A stretch of DNA of 64,000 bases. Source: Leptospira interrogans. GTDB lineage: Bacteria > Spirochaetota > Leptospiria > Leptospirales > Leptospiraceae. This document shows, piece after piece, positions 8,834-20,480 of this stretch. The stretch lies in the NCBI RefSeq assembly GCF_900156205.1, contig NZ_FTNA01000004.1, positions 62,001-126,000 of the forward strand, read 5' to 3'. Position numbers and translations under genes: made by a program. Within the stretch, counting starts at the first letter, position 1. Every line of letters begins with the position of its first letter. The notes beneath the pieces were generated by a model that had not been told where the DNA came from, ran no database searches, and worked only from the letters and a program-made list of their open reading frames with translations.

Positions 8834-9682
8834 TTAAATTAGTTTCCAACCGAATTTCATAAAAAAACGGATTGCAGAAATGACAAAAAGTCTTACGTGT
8901 AAAAAGCCTTTTTTAGACGAATTTCCACCTTTGTGATAAATTTGAATCTTTGGAAAGTAATCCTTTCTCTTCAAACGCATAGAAAGATCAAAATCCTCGA
9001 AATACAAAAAAAATCTTTCGTCAAATCCTCTGATTTGTTTTAAAGACTTTGTTCTTGCAAAAATAAAACAACCGCTGATTAAAGATACGTCTTCCTGAAT
9101 TTGATTCCAATCCTTATCCCTTAGATCGTATTGATCTAAATACTTTCGAAATACCTTTTTTAAAATATCCGGTGCAAAAGATCTCAAAAATAATACAAAA
9201 ACAGTGGGATAAGATTTTACTAAAAATTGCATATTACGTTTTTTATTAGAATCACTCTCCCAATCCCAAACTGAAGGAACTACCGCGTTGCAGCCTGGAT
9301 GTTCTTCCAAATAACGAACGCATAAATCCAATGTTTCCGGAATCATTTTAATATCTGGATTGAGAACTAAATGAAATTCCATATTTGATTTTAAAATAGA
9401 ACGGTTATTGGCAACTCCGTATCCAAGATTTTCGGGAAAATGGAAGTATTCAAATTTGACACGATTTTTGGACGAAAACTTTTTTTCTAAATCGTTCACT
9501 ATATTTTTTACTTCTTCTCCGTATTGTGGGGTATTATCCAATATCTCGATTTTATATAAAATCGATTTTGAAGCATTAGAAATTTGATATGTGATTGAGT
9601 TCAGAAGAGACAAAAGCGATTCTTTTAAAATTAATACATTCGGTTTATATAATACAATCGAAACGGTAATTCCAAATTCCAA
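8834..9682 (-). CDS. GT2 glycosyltransferase, rhamnosyltransferase-like
   Basis: A 282-residue GT-A fold enzyme of family GT2. Seen: SIVLYKP at the start, EILDNTPQ near 46-53, ENLGYGVANNRSI near 84-96, the metal/nucleotide site LVLNPDIK near 105-112, SGCFIFARTKSLKQIRGFDE near 203-222 and the ED-containing FEDFDLSMRLKRKDYF. This layout resembles WbbL-type rhamnosyltransferases, consistent with the dTDP-rhamnose genes nearby; acceptor and linkage are unknown. The start is TTG at 9682 because an in-frame TGA lies just upstream and GAGGG precedes the TTG by seven bases. Directly upstream lies the 46-bp tandem repeat array. Confidence 0.85.
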   Translation of the reverse strand: MEFGITVSIVLYKPNVLILKESLLSLLNSITYQISNASKSILYKIEILDNTPQYGEEVKNIVNDLEKKFSSKNRVKFEYFHFPENLGYGVANNRSILKSNMEFHLVLNPDIKMIPETLDLCVRYLEEHPGCNAVVPSVWDWESDSNKKRNMQFLVKSYPTVFVLFLRSFAPDILKKVFRKYLDQYDLRDKDWNQIQEDVSLISGCFIFARTKSLKQIRGFDERFFLYFEDFDLSMRLKRKDYFPKIQIYHKGGNSSKKGFLHVRLFVISAIRFFMKFGWKLI

Positions 9683-9689
9683 AATTCAG

Positions 9690-9694
9690 CCCTC
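9690..9694 (-). promoter_or_regulatory. Ribosome binding site fixing a TTG start
   Basis: The minus strand reads GAGGG seven bases before the TTG at 9682; an in-frame TGA between them excludes a longer protein. Confidence 0.65.
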
Positions 9695-9724
9695 AAGTAA
9701 ATTTTATCAGTTTAATATTTTAAA

Positions 9725-10018
9725 AATGTGGGAACTCACACAATTTACAGGTTTTACAGTTAAACTTAGAAATGTGGGAACTCATACAATTTGCAGGTTT
9801 TACAGTTAAAACTTAGAAATGTGGGAACTCACACAATTTGCAGGTTTTACAGTTAAATTGAAAATGTGGGAACTCACACAATTTGCGGGTTTTACAGTTA
9901 AATTTAGAAATGTGGGAACTCACACAATTTGCGGGTTTTACAGTTAAATTTAGAAATGTGGGAACTCACACAATTTGCGGGTTTTACAGTTAAATTTAGA
10001 AATGTGGGAACTCACACC
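9725..10018. repeat. 46-bp tandem repeat array (VNTR), six copies plus partial
   Basis: Units start at 9725, 9771, 9818, 9863, 9909 and 9955, with an 18-base partial unit at 10001-10018. Spacings are 46, 47, 45, 46, 46 and 46 bases. Each unit carries AATGTGGGAACTCACACA followed by an A/T-rich portion with GGGTTTTACAGTTAAA. The last three full units are nearly identical while the first ones differ (CAGG for CGGG, CATACA for CACACA), so expansion appears to have occurred at the high-coordinate end. TGTGGGAACTCACACA is an imperfect dyad. The array separates two glycosyltransferase genes in the upstream region of the 8834-9682 gene. Confidence 0.95.
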
Positions 10019-10193
10019 AAAATCCGGATTAGGCATAATTTTTGAGAACTTTTTAATCTTTATAAAATTGATTGTTAATTTTGGATACAAATGCCAAGCG
10101 TCCGAATAGTAACAAAAATGACTGACCCAGTTTTTCTATTTCATTTTCAGTTTTCTAAAAATTCACAAAAAAGTATTTGAACTTAGATTTGTT

Positions 10194-11105
10194 TTAAGTT
10201 GTAGAAAAAGTTTCACCTACAAGATGTTTATAAAAAGAAGATTTTCTTCCGGTAATCCCATCACAAATTCCGCAAAGAATATGAAGATACGTTTGATATT
10301 TAGAATCAGAAAAAATAGGCAAAATCAAAAATCGAAAGATTGTTTTTAAAACAACTTCTAATTTAAATCGAAACGGAATATGCGGCATTTTACAAATATA
10401 AATTCCATTTCTAAAAAGAAAATACCATCTAAAGGGCGAATGAATTGCAACTTTAAAAATCCCGAATATACTCCTAGAATCACTCCCAATAGAATGTTTC
10501 ATTTTTACATCGGAAATAATTTTATGAACATAACCTTTATCATTGGCCCGAAAGCACCACTCGTAATCCAAATAGTCTATAAAGAAATCTTGATACATTA
10601 AACCCACTTCTTTTAAAACTTCTAATGAATAAAAACTTCCAGAAGTTATTAGAAACTTTGCATTTAAAATTCCGGTTTCGTCTTTTAGAATTCCATAAAT
10701 ATTACGGTTTTTGATTGTATCAAATATATTAGGACCATAAGAAGCAACTTTCTCATTTGGAAATTTTTGAATTTCATATTCTCTAATTTTTTGAAGAAAT
10801 AATCGTATCGCCGAAATTTCTAAAAAGCTATCTTGATCAAACAACCAAACGTGTGTATATAAATTCGACTGGGCATATTCAATTCCTCTATTTAGGGCAA
10901 ACCCCAAACCCAGATTCGATTCATTCTCTATAAGAAAATTTTGTTTTTTAATTTTAGAACGAATCGCAGACACATTCTTTGACCGATTATCTACGATCAA
11001 AACTGGAACTGAATTTAAATTTAGATTTTGTACGTTTTTATAAGTTAAATTTATATCAGGATTAAAAGTAACAATGACGGCTAATGGAGAAAATTTCTCT
11101 GGCAT
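10194..11105 (-). CDS. GT2 glycosyltransferase, RfbF/rhamnosyltransferase type
   Basis: A 303-residue GT2 enzyme. Seen: LAVIVTFNPD at the N-terminus, VLIVDNRSKN near 34-43, ESNLGLGFALNRGIEYAQ near 62-79, HVWLFDQDSF near 85-94 (DQD as DxD motif), ITSGSFYSLEVLKEVGLM near 153-170, and IDYLDYEWCFRANDKGY. The VTFNP...LFDQDS...DYEWC pattern is typical of dTDP-rhamnosyltransferases of the RfbF/RhlC type; specificity is inferred. It starts with ATG at 11105, four bases after the stop of the upstream GT2 gene, so the pair is probably co-translated. The tandem repeat array lies 175 bases downstream. Confidence 0.85.
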   Translation of the reverse strand: MPEKFSPLAVIVTFNPDINLTYKNVQNLNLNSVPVLIVDNRSKNVSAIRSKIKKQNFLIENESNLGLGFALNRGIEYAQSNLYTHVWLFDQDSFLEISAIRLFLQKIREYEIQKFPNEKVASYGPNIFDTIKNRNIYGILKDETGILNAKFLITSGSFYSLEVLKEVGLMYQDFFIDYLDYEWCFRANDKGYVHKIISDVKMKHSIGSDSRSIFGIFKVAIHSPFRWYFLFRNGIYICKMPHIPFRFKLEVVLKTIFRFLILPIFSDSKYQTYLHILCGICDGITGRKSSFYKHLVGETFSTT

Positions 11106-11109
11106 ATTA

Positions 11110-12084
11110 CTATTTTTTACGAAACGGGGTAAACCATCCTCGGTTCATCCACATTAAAGTTTTACTAAATTTATTACCCTGAATATTCTGAATATCTAAT
11201 CTTTTACGGATAATTCCAGGCAACATTCTTAAAAAGCCAAAAGGTACTCCTAATATTTTAGGGCTCGTAAAGACTGTATGAAAACAAATACTTACTCCAA
11301 AAAAAAGTATATGATGGAGTATATAACGTAAAGCATAAGGCAGAGGCATATTTTTCCAATAAACGACTAACGCGTTTCTTAGACCATAATAAAGGGAAAA
11401 AGTACTTTTTTCTTCGGTAGATCCAAATCCGTGATGATAAACCTTAATGTTCGGACTAAAAAGTACTCTCTCTCCCATAAGTCTAGCACGAAAGCTTAGA
11501 TCCACATCTTCCATATAACAGAAAAAATCAGAATCAAATCCGCCTATTCTTTCATATACTTCTGTTCGAATTGCCATCGCACCACCACATGCAGAAAATA
11601 TTTCAGATTCTCTTAGATATTCTTCAGAGAGAATTCTTTTATACCCCCTTCTCCATGCAGCCCCAGAAACGTGATAAATATCCCCGGCCCCGTCTATTAA
11701 CTTTTTTTCCTCTTGATTATCTTTAAGCATTAAAAAGGAAATGATAGAATACTCTTTTCCCTTAGATTCGAGTGTCCTCTCGCATTCGGAAAAGAAATTA
11801 TCGCTCAAGCGAGAATCCGGATTGATTAGTAAAGTCCAATCCGACTTAGGTGCCACTTTGATCGCCTCGTTGTTTCCACCCGCAAAACCTAAATTTTTAG
11901 AACTAAAATGGATCGATCTTTTATTTTTTTTGGAAAGTAGTTTAAGCTGCTCCTGTGTGCCATCCTTGGAATCATTGTCCCAAATTATCCAAGTCCAATT
12001 AGAAGGCAATTGCATGGATTGATCCAATGCAGAAATATATTTCTTGGAATTATATGTAATTGTTATAATATTATAATATTTCAT
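11110..12084 (-). CDS. GT2 glycosyltransferase, WbbL-like
   Basis: A 324-residue GT2 enzyme. Seen: ITITYNSKKYISAL at the start, WIIWDNDSKDGTQEQL near 31-46, SKNLGFAGGNNEAIKVAPKS near 61-80, LLINPDSRL near 84-92, ACGGAMAIRTEVYERIGGFD near 166-185, CYMEDVDLSFRARLMGE and a hydrophobic C-terminal part that may sit on the membrane. The layout matches WbbL-type rhamnosyltransferases. It begins with ATG at 12084 after a ~980-base gene-free region that holds a degenerate leader repeat and a MITE copy. That leader resembles the one upstream of the two-domain glycosyltransferase at 16677-18425. Confidence 0.85.
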   Translation of the reverse strand: MKYYNIITITYNSKKYISALDQSMQLPSNWTWIIWDNDSKDGTQEQLKLLSKKNKRSIHFSSKNLGFAGGNNEAIKVAPKSDWTLLINPDSRLSDNFFSECERTLESKGKEYSIISFLMLKDNQEEKKLIDGAGDIYHVSGAAWRRGYKRILSEEYLRESEIFSACGGAMAIRTEVYERIGGFDSDFFCYMEDVDLSFRARLMGERVLFSPNIKVYHHGFGSTEEKSTFSLYYGLRNALVVYWKNMPLPYALRYILHHILFFGVSICFHTVFTSPKILGVPFGFLRMLPGIIRKRLDIQNIQGNKFSKTLMWMNRGWFTPFRKK

Positions 12085-12130
12085 TTATTAGAATAAGTCT
12101 GTTTTTTGAAACCGTGGTTTAAAATATCTA

Positions 12131-12553
12131 TTCAGAACTATATAATAAAATACCCGATTCAATAAGCTTACACTTCAATAATATGGATTCTGTGTAATAA
12201 AGTCGGGCATTACTAGACCGCGCGATTTCAATTCCAATCAACAAATTGATCGAGGCATTTAAAAACAAAATCTTTTCATGATTTCAATTTGTTATAGAAC
12301 TCGATCCGTCAAACGACCTATCTAACGACCATTGGGAGCGAGATTTGAGTTTAGGAAAGCGTTTTGCTGAGTTCAAACTCAACCCGGAAAACTCAGCGAA
12401 TACTTCTCTAAGATCGACATTCAGGGAGTAAGACGATAAGTTTGAAAGAGCGTTCTGCTTGAGTTCCTTCGCCTCAATCGCTTTCGAATTAGATTATACC
12501 GAACTTACGTTAAATGGCACGTTGTGGGTACTCAATTCTATAAGAATGAGTAA
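12131..12553. repeat. Degenerate leader repeat, copy 1
   Basis: This stretch upstream of the 11110-12084 gene aligns by eye with 18494-18792 upstream of the 16677-18425 gene. Shared blocks include AACTAYATAATAAAAYACCC, CACTTCAATAA, ATTCTGYGTAA, AAACTTACGTAAA-like and GTRCTCAATTYTATA. The copies differ by many substitutions and by deletions in copy 2. It also contains a GCTGAGTT...AACTCAGC hairpin (12366-12397) and two copies of a GAAAGCGTTYTGCTGAGTT-like motif. No open frame survives. It could be a decayed mobile element or an old duplicated promoter region. Confidence 0.6.
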
Positions 12554-12615
12554 TATGAATTCTTAGACAACTTGAGACTTTAATACGACACAATTAGTGA
12601 AAACTACTATTCTAA

Positions 12616-12717
12616 TAGAATTGTTGAAAAATTAATTTTCCATTGATTTCTATTTCATGGAAACGGTCGATTGAGGCGTTTTGTTAATTGTTGCTATGGA
12701 ATTTTTCAACAACTCTA
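12616..12717. mobile_element. MITE-like element, copy 2
   Basis: A 102-bp copy in the same orientation as copy 1, with TAGAATTGTTGAAAAATT (12616-12633) and AATTTTTCAACAACTCTA (12700-12717) as near-perfect 18-bp terminal inverted repeats (one mismatch between them). Interior: TTTCCATTGATTTCTATTTC and TTGAGGCGTTTTGTTAATTG. It lies in the gene-free 12085-13064 region. The remaining ~350 bases up to rfbA show no gene or recognised repeat. Confidence 0.8.
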
Positions 12718-13064
12718 ATAATGAAATTATCAAAATGACTATGATTGGTTTCTTTTCAAATTTTAAGACAGACTTTTTATCTCAAGATGAATTTTTGGCA
12801 AAATTCAAACTGTGTTAGTAGGATTCAACAATTCCATAAAAATTCAATCTTTTGAATATATTAAATGCAAGTCATTTAGAGCAAGATGATTCTTAAATAC
12901 TACTAAAGTAATGCATTATTGCAAAGAGAAATATTAAGATTATATCAAATATCCTAGATTCAAAAGGTAACACTAATTACACGATCCAATAACAATCTGA
13001 AAATAATATGCTTATAGTAAAATTAAGAAACGAACAATTTAAAAATGTAAAGCCTCTATGAAAT

Positions 13065-13949
13065 TTAGTAAATCTTTTCATTAAGTACTTTTACAAGATA
13101 TTCTCCATAACCTGTTTTTTTAAGAGGACTTATCAATTTTTCTAATTGAGATCCATCTATAAAACCTTTTCTAAACGCAATTTCTTCCGGGCAGGCAACT
13201 TTAAGTCCTTGTCTTTTTTCAATCGTTTCTATAAATACAGATGCCTCTAAAAGTGATTCGTGAGTCCCAGTGTCCAACCAAGCATACCCTCGTCCCATCA
13301 CTTGAACGTTTAAAATTCCTCTTTCTAAATAAATCCTATTTACGTCTGTAATCTCCAATTCTCCCCTTGCAGAAGGTTTAATAGATTTAGCTATATTAAC
13401 AACCTCTTCATCATAAAAATATAATCCAGTGACTGCATAATTAGATTTCGGTTTAGAAGGTTTTTCTTCGATCGAAACCGCACGTCTTTCAGAATCAAAC
13501 TCTACCACTCCATACCTTTCTGGATCATGAACCGGATACGCGAACACAGTAGAACCGTTCTCTTTTTTAGAAGCGTTTTCTAAAAGAGAAGCAAGATTAT
13601 GACCGAAATAGATATTATCTCCAAGAATCAAAACAGACGGATGTCCGTTGACGAAATTTTCTCCGATCCAATACGCTTGCGCCAATCCTCCCGGATTGGG
13701 TTGTACCGCATATTCTATGGAAATTCCCCATTGTTTTCCATCTCCTAACAGTTCTTTATACATAGGAGTAGCTTGAGGTGTGGAAATCAAAAGTATTTCT
13801 TTGATACCCGCTAGCATAAGCGTTGTTAGTGGGTAATAGATCATCGGTTTATCATAAACCGGTAAAAGTTGTTTGGAAACTACGTATGTGACCGGATAAA
13901 GTCTTGTTCCAGAACCGCCTGCGAGTATAATTCCTTTTCTAGATTTCAT
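13065..13949 (-). CDS. rfbA: Glucose-1-phosphate thymidylyltransferase RmlA
   Basis: A 294-residue protein of standard RmlA length. It joins dTTP and glucose-1-phosphate to make dTDP-glucose, the entry to dTDP-rhamnose and the dTDP-amino sugars. Seen: the nucleotide-binding [16 protein letters not shown] (6-21), [71 protein letters not shown] and [17 protein letters not shown]. Its ATG at 13949 directly follows the rfbB stop codon, so it ends the rfbC-rfbD-rfbB-rfbA operon. The product can also feed the FdtA/FdtB genes at 21421-22945. Confidence 0.96.
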   Translation of the reverse strand: MKSRKGIILAGGSGTRLYPVTYVVSKQLLPVYDKPMIYYPLTTLMLAGIKEILLISTPQATPMYKELLGDGKQWGISIEYAVQPNPGGLAQAYWIGENFVNGHPSVLILGDNIYFGHNLASLLENASKKENGSTVFAYPVHDPERYGVVEFDSERRAVSIEEKPSKPKSNYAVTGLYFYDEEVVNIAKSIKPSARGELEITDVNRIYLERGILNVQVMGRGYAWLDTGTHESLLEASVFIETIEKRQGLKVACPEEIAFRKGFIDGSQLEKLISPLKKTGYGEYLVKVLNEKIY

Positions 13950-16480
<2,531 letters not shown>

Positions 16481-16676
16481 AATACTTCAACTGACGTTCA
16501 ATTAATATAAATTAAATTTTTCTAATAAACTAAAATTCGTAATCATAAAGAATAAGAGTTCTCTGTTTTATTATTTCTAAATTTATTTTTTAAACTTTAT
16601 ATAAACTAAAATTCTAAAAAATTTTTCCTTAAAACTAAGACTACTTTATTAATTTCTAATATTGGAATATTTTTTA

Positions 16677-18425
16677 TTAGATGGACCATTTTTTTTTCCA
16701 ATACCATTCTAGGAAACCATGATTTAAACCTTTCGGAATCATATCTTTTCCAACTAAATCAGAATGTGAAGAGTAAAAATCATCTACATCCAAAAAAACT
16801 CCCCATTTTGTTATGAGTTTTTTACGATCATTTACACTTTCCAAAAATTTTGGATTTAATTCTTTAAAAATTTTATAATCAGAGATCGTCTGAATGAATT
16901 CTGAAAACGGATTACTCACCAGCCTAAAACCCGCCCTTCGAAGTCTCAGACATAAATCTATATCCCAATAGTATTTCTGAAAAGACTCGTCCAATCCGTT
17001 TATCACATTCCAACTTTTTTTCGAAATCAACAAACAGTTTCCAGATATAGCGGAAACATTTTTTTCAACCCATTCTCCGGACCATATCTTAGTTTTGGAC
17101 ACAGTAAGATTATTTCTAGACCTTCCAATAAACCCATATTTACCAAGAATTAACGAAGAATAAACGAGTTCCTTTTTTTTATTGAGAACGATAGGTGAAA
17201 CTGCTCCAATCTCAGAGAACTGCGCATGTTGTAATAGTTCGTAGAGCCAGCTTTGATTATTAGGCTGAAACCCAGGATTCCAAAAAAAAACAAAATCTCC
17301 TTTTGTGGCTGCAACAATTTGATTTAACTCTCGAGAAACTAAAGAATTATTAAATAATTTATAATATTCTAATTTTATATTTTTCTCTTCCTGAATTTGT
17401 TTCAGTACACTTTGTTCTGGAAGCCAAAGTTCGATTTTAACATCTAAGGGAAAAGAAAGAAAATTTTGTATACTTTCTCGAAAAAACACCCAATTTAAGT
17501 CGCTACAGTTTCGCGCTATCACTGATACTATATATTTTTTCTTTAATTTACGGAAAACGTGATAGGTAAAAGGGTAATTTCCAGAAACAATTTTTTCAAC
17601 TTCTTCCTTTTTATCATTATAATGTTCTAAAATAGCTTTTTTGGAGCTGGCTTCGCAAATCTCTGCTTTTTTTCTAGAAAAACTTCCTCCATGAAGACGC
17701 CATATATATAAAAAATACGGCAGCCTTTTAATTTGATTAGTAAATCTAGATGCTCTAAGAGCGAATTCATGATCCTGACTTCCGTCATATCCTTCTCGAA
17801 TTCCACCCATTCGATAAATTAAGTTTTTTGAAACTACTACAAAGTGGCAGATATAATTATGAGAGATTAATTTTTCAGGTGAGAATTCAGGCTTTACAGA
17901 AAGTGAAAAAATTCCTGGAATTTTAGATTGAAAGACTTCGTCTGAATAAAGAAATTCAGGTCTATTTTTTTCTTCCTGTAACGTTTTCACGACAATTGAT
18001 AAAGCATTCTTTGACAAACGATCATCATGATCTAAAAACGCTATGTATTCTCCTTTAGAATATTCAAAAGCTTTTTGAGTTGTTAAACTGATTCCTCCGT
18101 TTTTATTCAAACGAAAATATAAAATTCTAGAATCTGTTTTGCTTCTTTCTTTCAGATAATTTCCTGGATTTTCGTCTGGAGAAGCATCGTCTATAAGTAT
18201 TAATTCCCAATTTGTATAACTTTGTGAAGTTACTGAGTCTACCATTTCTTTTAAATGATCGAGTCGAGTATTATACACTGGGACTAAAATACTCACCAAA
18301 GGAGAGTATACAAACTCAGATGGAATCTTAGAATCTTTGTATATTCTAAAATAATATTGATACTGCCTAAAAAGGTATTTTAGCTTTCGATAAAATTCAT
18401 CGATTTTTAAAATTAAGGTTTTCAT
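16677..18425 (-). CDS. Two-domain GT2 glycosyltransferase
   Basis: A 582-residue protein with an intact GT2 domain in its first half: SILVPVYNTRLDHLKEMVDS, NWELILIDDASPDENPGNYL, NKNGGISLTTQKAFEYSKGE, YIAFLDHDDRLSKNAL (DHDD as DxD motif), EGYDGSQDHEFALRASRF and IWRLHGGSFS. The second half looks like a divergent GT2 domain: GDFVFFWNPGFQPNNQSWLY, ISGNCLLISKKSWNVINGLD and YYWDIDLCLRLRRAGFRL. Such fusions may add two residues in turn. It is flanked by gene-free spacers on both sides (196 and 724 bases), so it looks like a single-gene cassette. Specificity cannot be told. Confidence 0.85.
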   Translation of the reverse strand: MKTLILKIDEFYRKLKYLFRQYQYYFRIYKDSKIPSEFVYSPLVSILVPVYNTRLDHLKEMVDSVTSQSYTNWELILIDDASPDENPGNYLKERSKTDSRILYFRLNKNGGISLTTQKAFEYSKGEYIAFLDHDDRLSKNALSIVVKTLQEEKNRPEFLYSDEVFQSKIPGIFSLSVKPEFSPEKLISHNYICHFVVVSKNLIYRMGGIREGYDGSQDHEFALRASRFTNQIKRLPYFLYIWRLHGGSFSRKKAEICEASSKKAILEHYNDKKEEVEKIVSGNYPFTYHVFRKLKKKYIVSVIARNCSDLNWVFFRESIQNFLSFPLDVKIELWLPEQSVLKQIQEEKNIKLEYYKLFNNSLVSRELNQIVAATKGDFVFFWNPGFQPNNQSWLYELLQHAQFSEIGAVSPIVLNKKKELVYSSLILGKYGFIGRSRNNLTVSKTKIWSGEWVEKNVSAISGNCLLISKKSWNVINGLDESFQKYYWDIDLCLRLRRAGFRLVSNPFSEFIQTISDYKIFKELNPKFLESVNDRKKLITKWGVFLDVDDFYSSHSDLVGKDMIPKGLNHGFLEWYWKKKWSI

Positions 18426-18493
18426 TTTTAATTATATCATTACGTTTTAATTTTTACTGATACCATATAAAATATACTTAATATTCCGAACTA

Positions 18494-18792
18494 TTCAAAA
18501 CTACATAATAAAACACCCAGTTTGCACTTCAATAAAGCGAATTCTGCGTAAAAAAAATCTGGTGAATTCATTGTTGCCAGAGCACGGTTTCAGCTTCAGT
18601 TAGTAAATTGCATGAACGAAACATTATACAATATATCTCCTTTAGCTTTAATTTAGAACGTGATTCATAGGAATGTTTTGCTCAGTTCTCCTACACTTCA
18701 AGCGCTTTCAAATTGGATTAAATCAAACTTACGTAAAACGACACTTTATAATAAATATTTATGTGCTCAATTTTATAGAAATAGGTAAGACA
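18494..18792. repeat. Degenerate leader repeat, copy 2
   Basis: Aligns by eye with 12131-12553 (see that entry) and sits at a similar distance upstream of its gene, in the 724-base spacer before the two-domain glycosyltransferase. It includes CATAGGAATGTTTTGCTCAG (18666-18685), a degenerate form of a motif found twice in copy 1 and twice near 62354-62454. Confidence 0.55.
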
Positions 18793-18946
18793 GTTCTTTG
18801 CATAGAGCGTTACAACGTTCTATTATATAACTCTGAATAAATATTCATCAGAATTGTATTTTTCTCTAAATTTTAGCTTTTAAAACTTAAGATGCAATTT
18901 TAAAATCAAAACACTCCAAGAAAATTAAAGCTAAAGAATCTGGGCA

Positions 18947-18999
18947 AACTCAGCAACACCACTTTTTATGGGACGCGGCGTTAGAAATCGAGCTGAGTT
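18947..18999. repeat. Inverted repeat AACTCAGC/GCTGAGTT in a GC-rich patch
   Basis: AACTCAGC at 18947-18954 is inverted as GCTGAGTT at 18992-18999, enclosing GGGACGCGGCGTTAG, which is GC-rich for this region. The same 8-bp arms form a tighter hairpin at 12366-12397. No run of T follows, so it does not look like a terminator. It is probably part of a decayed repetitive element. Confidence 0.5.
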
Positions 19000-19149
19000 A
19001 ACAAATTGCGGGAATAGTTAATTTTTTAACTTTTGATTTTTAATTTGTTGACTAGAGTGGAGAGGCTCCAACCTGTACTTTATATATAAGAATTTTATTT
19101 TATACTAATTTATGATGCAGAAATGCCTAAACTTTTTTATTTATGAATT

Positions 19150-19971
19150 TCACTTTGCAAAAAACTTAAGACAACTGACTAAAAATCTTACGATTCCGTA
19201 AATGATTGGGTTTTTAGTTAGTATTGAGAACTGTTCTTCTAATTCTCTTGCCTTTAAATGACGCTTAAACAGAACTTCAATGTTTTCAGTATATAAACGT
19301 TTATGATTCTTAAATAACTGTAAATAAAGAGGTAAATACGTTTCAATAGATCTGCTAGAGCGAGATACGTGACCTCTTCTATAATAAAACATTACTCGAG
19401 GTATTTTATAAACGTCCCTTCCTTTTTCAATCAACGAAAGCCAAAAGTCATAATCTTCCCATTCGTTTTTCATGTTTCCATTAAATCCGCCAACCTCTTT
19501 CCAATCCGATTTTCTAAACACTGCTGATACGAATATACAATTGTCTAAAAGTATTTCCGGAAAACTATATTTCGGAAGATTCCATCTTCCTTTCATAGAG
19601 CCAAAAAATTCAGCTTCACAATATACAATTCCTAAGGATGGTTTTTTTTCATAAGCAGAAATTGCTTCTAAAAGATAATCCGAATGAATTGTATCGTCTG
19701 AATCTAATGGTAAGATGAACTTTCCTTTGGCTGCTTCGATTCCTACATTTCTGGCCACGGCTGGACCAGATCGGTCAATTTTAATTACCGCATATTCTTT
19801 TTTGAGTTCCTCTAGTTTTTCGATCGTATACTCATCATCAGATCCGTCGTCTACGACTATAATTTCCCAATTCTTATAACTCTGTTCGAGTATACTTTGA
19901 ATCGCTTGTTCAATGTATTTCCCGTAGTTATAGCACGGTATGATCACAGAAACAATAGGAGTATTATACAT
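19150..19971 (-). CDS. GT2 glycosyltransferase
   Basis: A 273-residue GT2 enzyme with one GT-A domain: VSVIIPCYNYGKYIEQAIQS (8-27), NWEIIVVDDGSDDEYTIEKL, RSGPAVARNVGIEAAKGKFI, LPLDSDDTIHSDYLLEAI (DSDD as DxD motif), NEWEDYDFWLSLIEKGRDVY and FYYRRGHVSRS. These are standard catalytic positions; donor and acceptor are unknown. The ~500-base upstream spacer contains MITE copy 3. A 724-base repeat-bearing spacer follows the gene. Confidence 0.85.
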   Translation of the reverse strand: MYNTPIVSVIIPCYNYGKYIEQAIQSILEQSYKNWEIIVVDDGSDDEYTIEKLEELKKEYAVIKIDRSGPAVARNVGIEAAKGKFILPLDSDDTIHSDYLLEAISAYEKKPSLGIVYCEAEFFGSMKGRWNLPKYSFPEILLDNCIFVSAVFRKSDWKEVGGFNGNMKNEWEDYDFWLSLIEKGRDVYKIPRVMFYYRRGHVSRSSRSIETYLPLYLQLFKNHKRLYTENIEVLFKRHLKARELEEQFSILTKNPIIYGIVRFLVSCLKFFAK

Positions 19972-20480
19972 TTTTAGAATATTCAGAAATAAAAATATTT
20001 ATAAATATTAGGTTTAAAAAATTTTTAAAAGTAGTAATTTCCAAAATTAAATAGAGTTGTTGAAAAATTCCCTAGTTCCAATTAACAAAACTGCTTCAAT
20101 TGCCCATTCCCATAAAATAGAAACAAATGGAGAATTAATTTTTCAATAATTCTAATATACTTTCTACTATTTTTAAATGGTTCTTTTATCATCCAAAAAA
20201 TATATTAGAATATTTAATTATTCAATATTTTGCTTTTTAAACAAGAGTCAGCTTCAAAATTAGTAATATCTTATTGTCATTCCGTTATATAAAAATAATT
20301 TTACTAAGTTATTCAAAATTTGAACTGTAGGATTTTCCTCAAAAAGAACTATAAATTTCGGGATAGAAGCAATTTGTAAGAACTACTATATTTTTAGACT
20401 GTTTTTTGGTGTTAGTCTATAAATCTTCGTAGTAAGTATGAGTAATTGCCTTTAATATCTTTTAGGCTTCGAAACAAATT
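19972..20480. other. Gene-free spacer, 509 bases
   Basis: Holds MITE copy 3 (20052-20154) and otherwise AT-rich sequence without open frames. Around 20330-20400 there is GTAGGATTTTCCTC and GTAAGAACTACTATATTT, loosely resembling parts of the 169-185-bp repeat family, but too degenerate to list as a copy. Confidence 0.45.
20052..20154. mobile_element. MITE-like element, copy 3, inverted
   Basis: A 103-bp copy in the opposite orientation to copies 1 and 2. Ends: TAGAGTTGTTGAAAAATT (20052-20069) and AATTTTTCAATAATTCTA (20137-20154). On the reverse strand it reads AATTCTCCATTTGTTTCTAT and CAATTGAAGCAGTTTTGTTA, almost the same as copy 1. Presence in both orientations favours a mobile element over a regulatory site. 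Confidence 0.8.

Noticed and set aside
9725..10018. CRISPR array
   Set aside because: Units are contiguous 46-bp tandem copies with no variable spacers, and no cas genes are nearby.
12366..12397. Rho-independent terminator
   Set aside because: The hairpin has a 16-base loop and no T run on either side.
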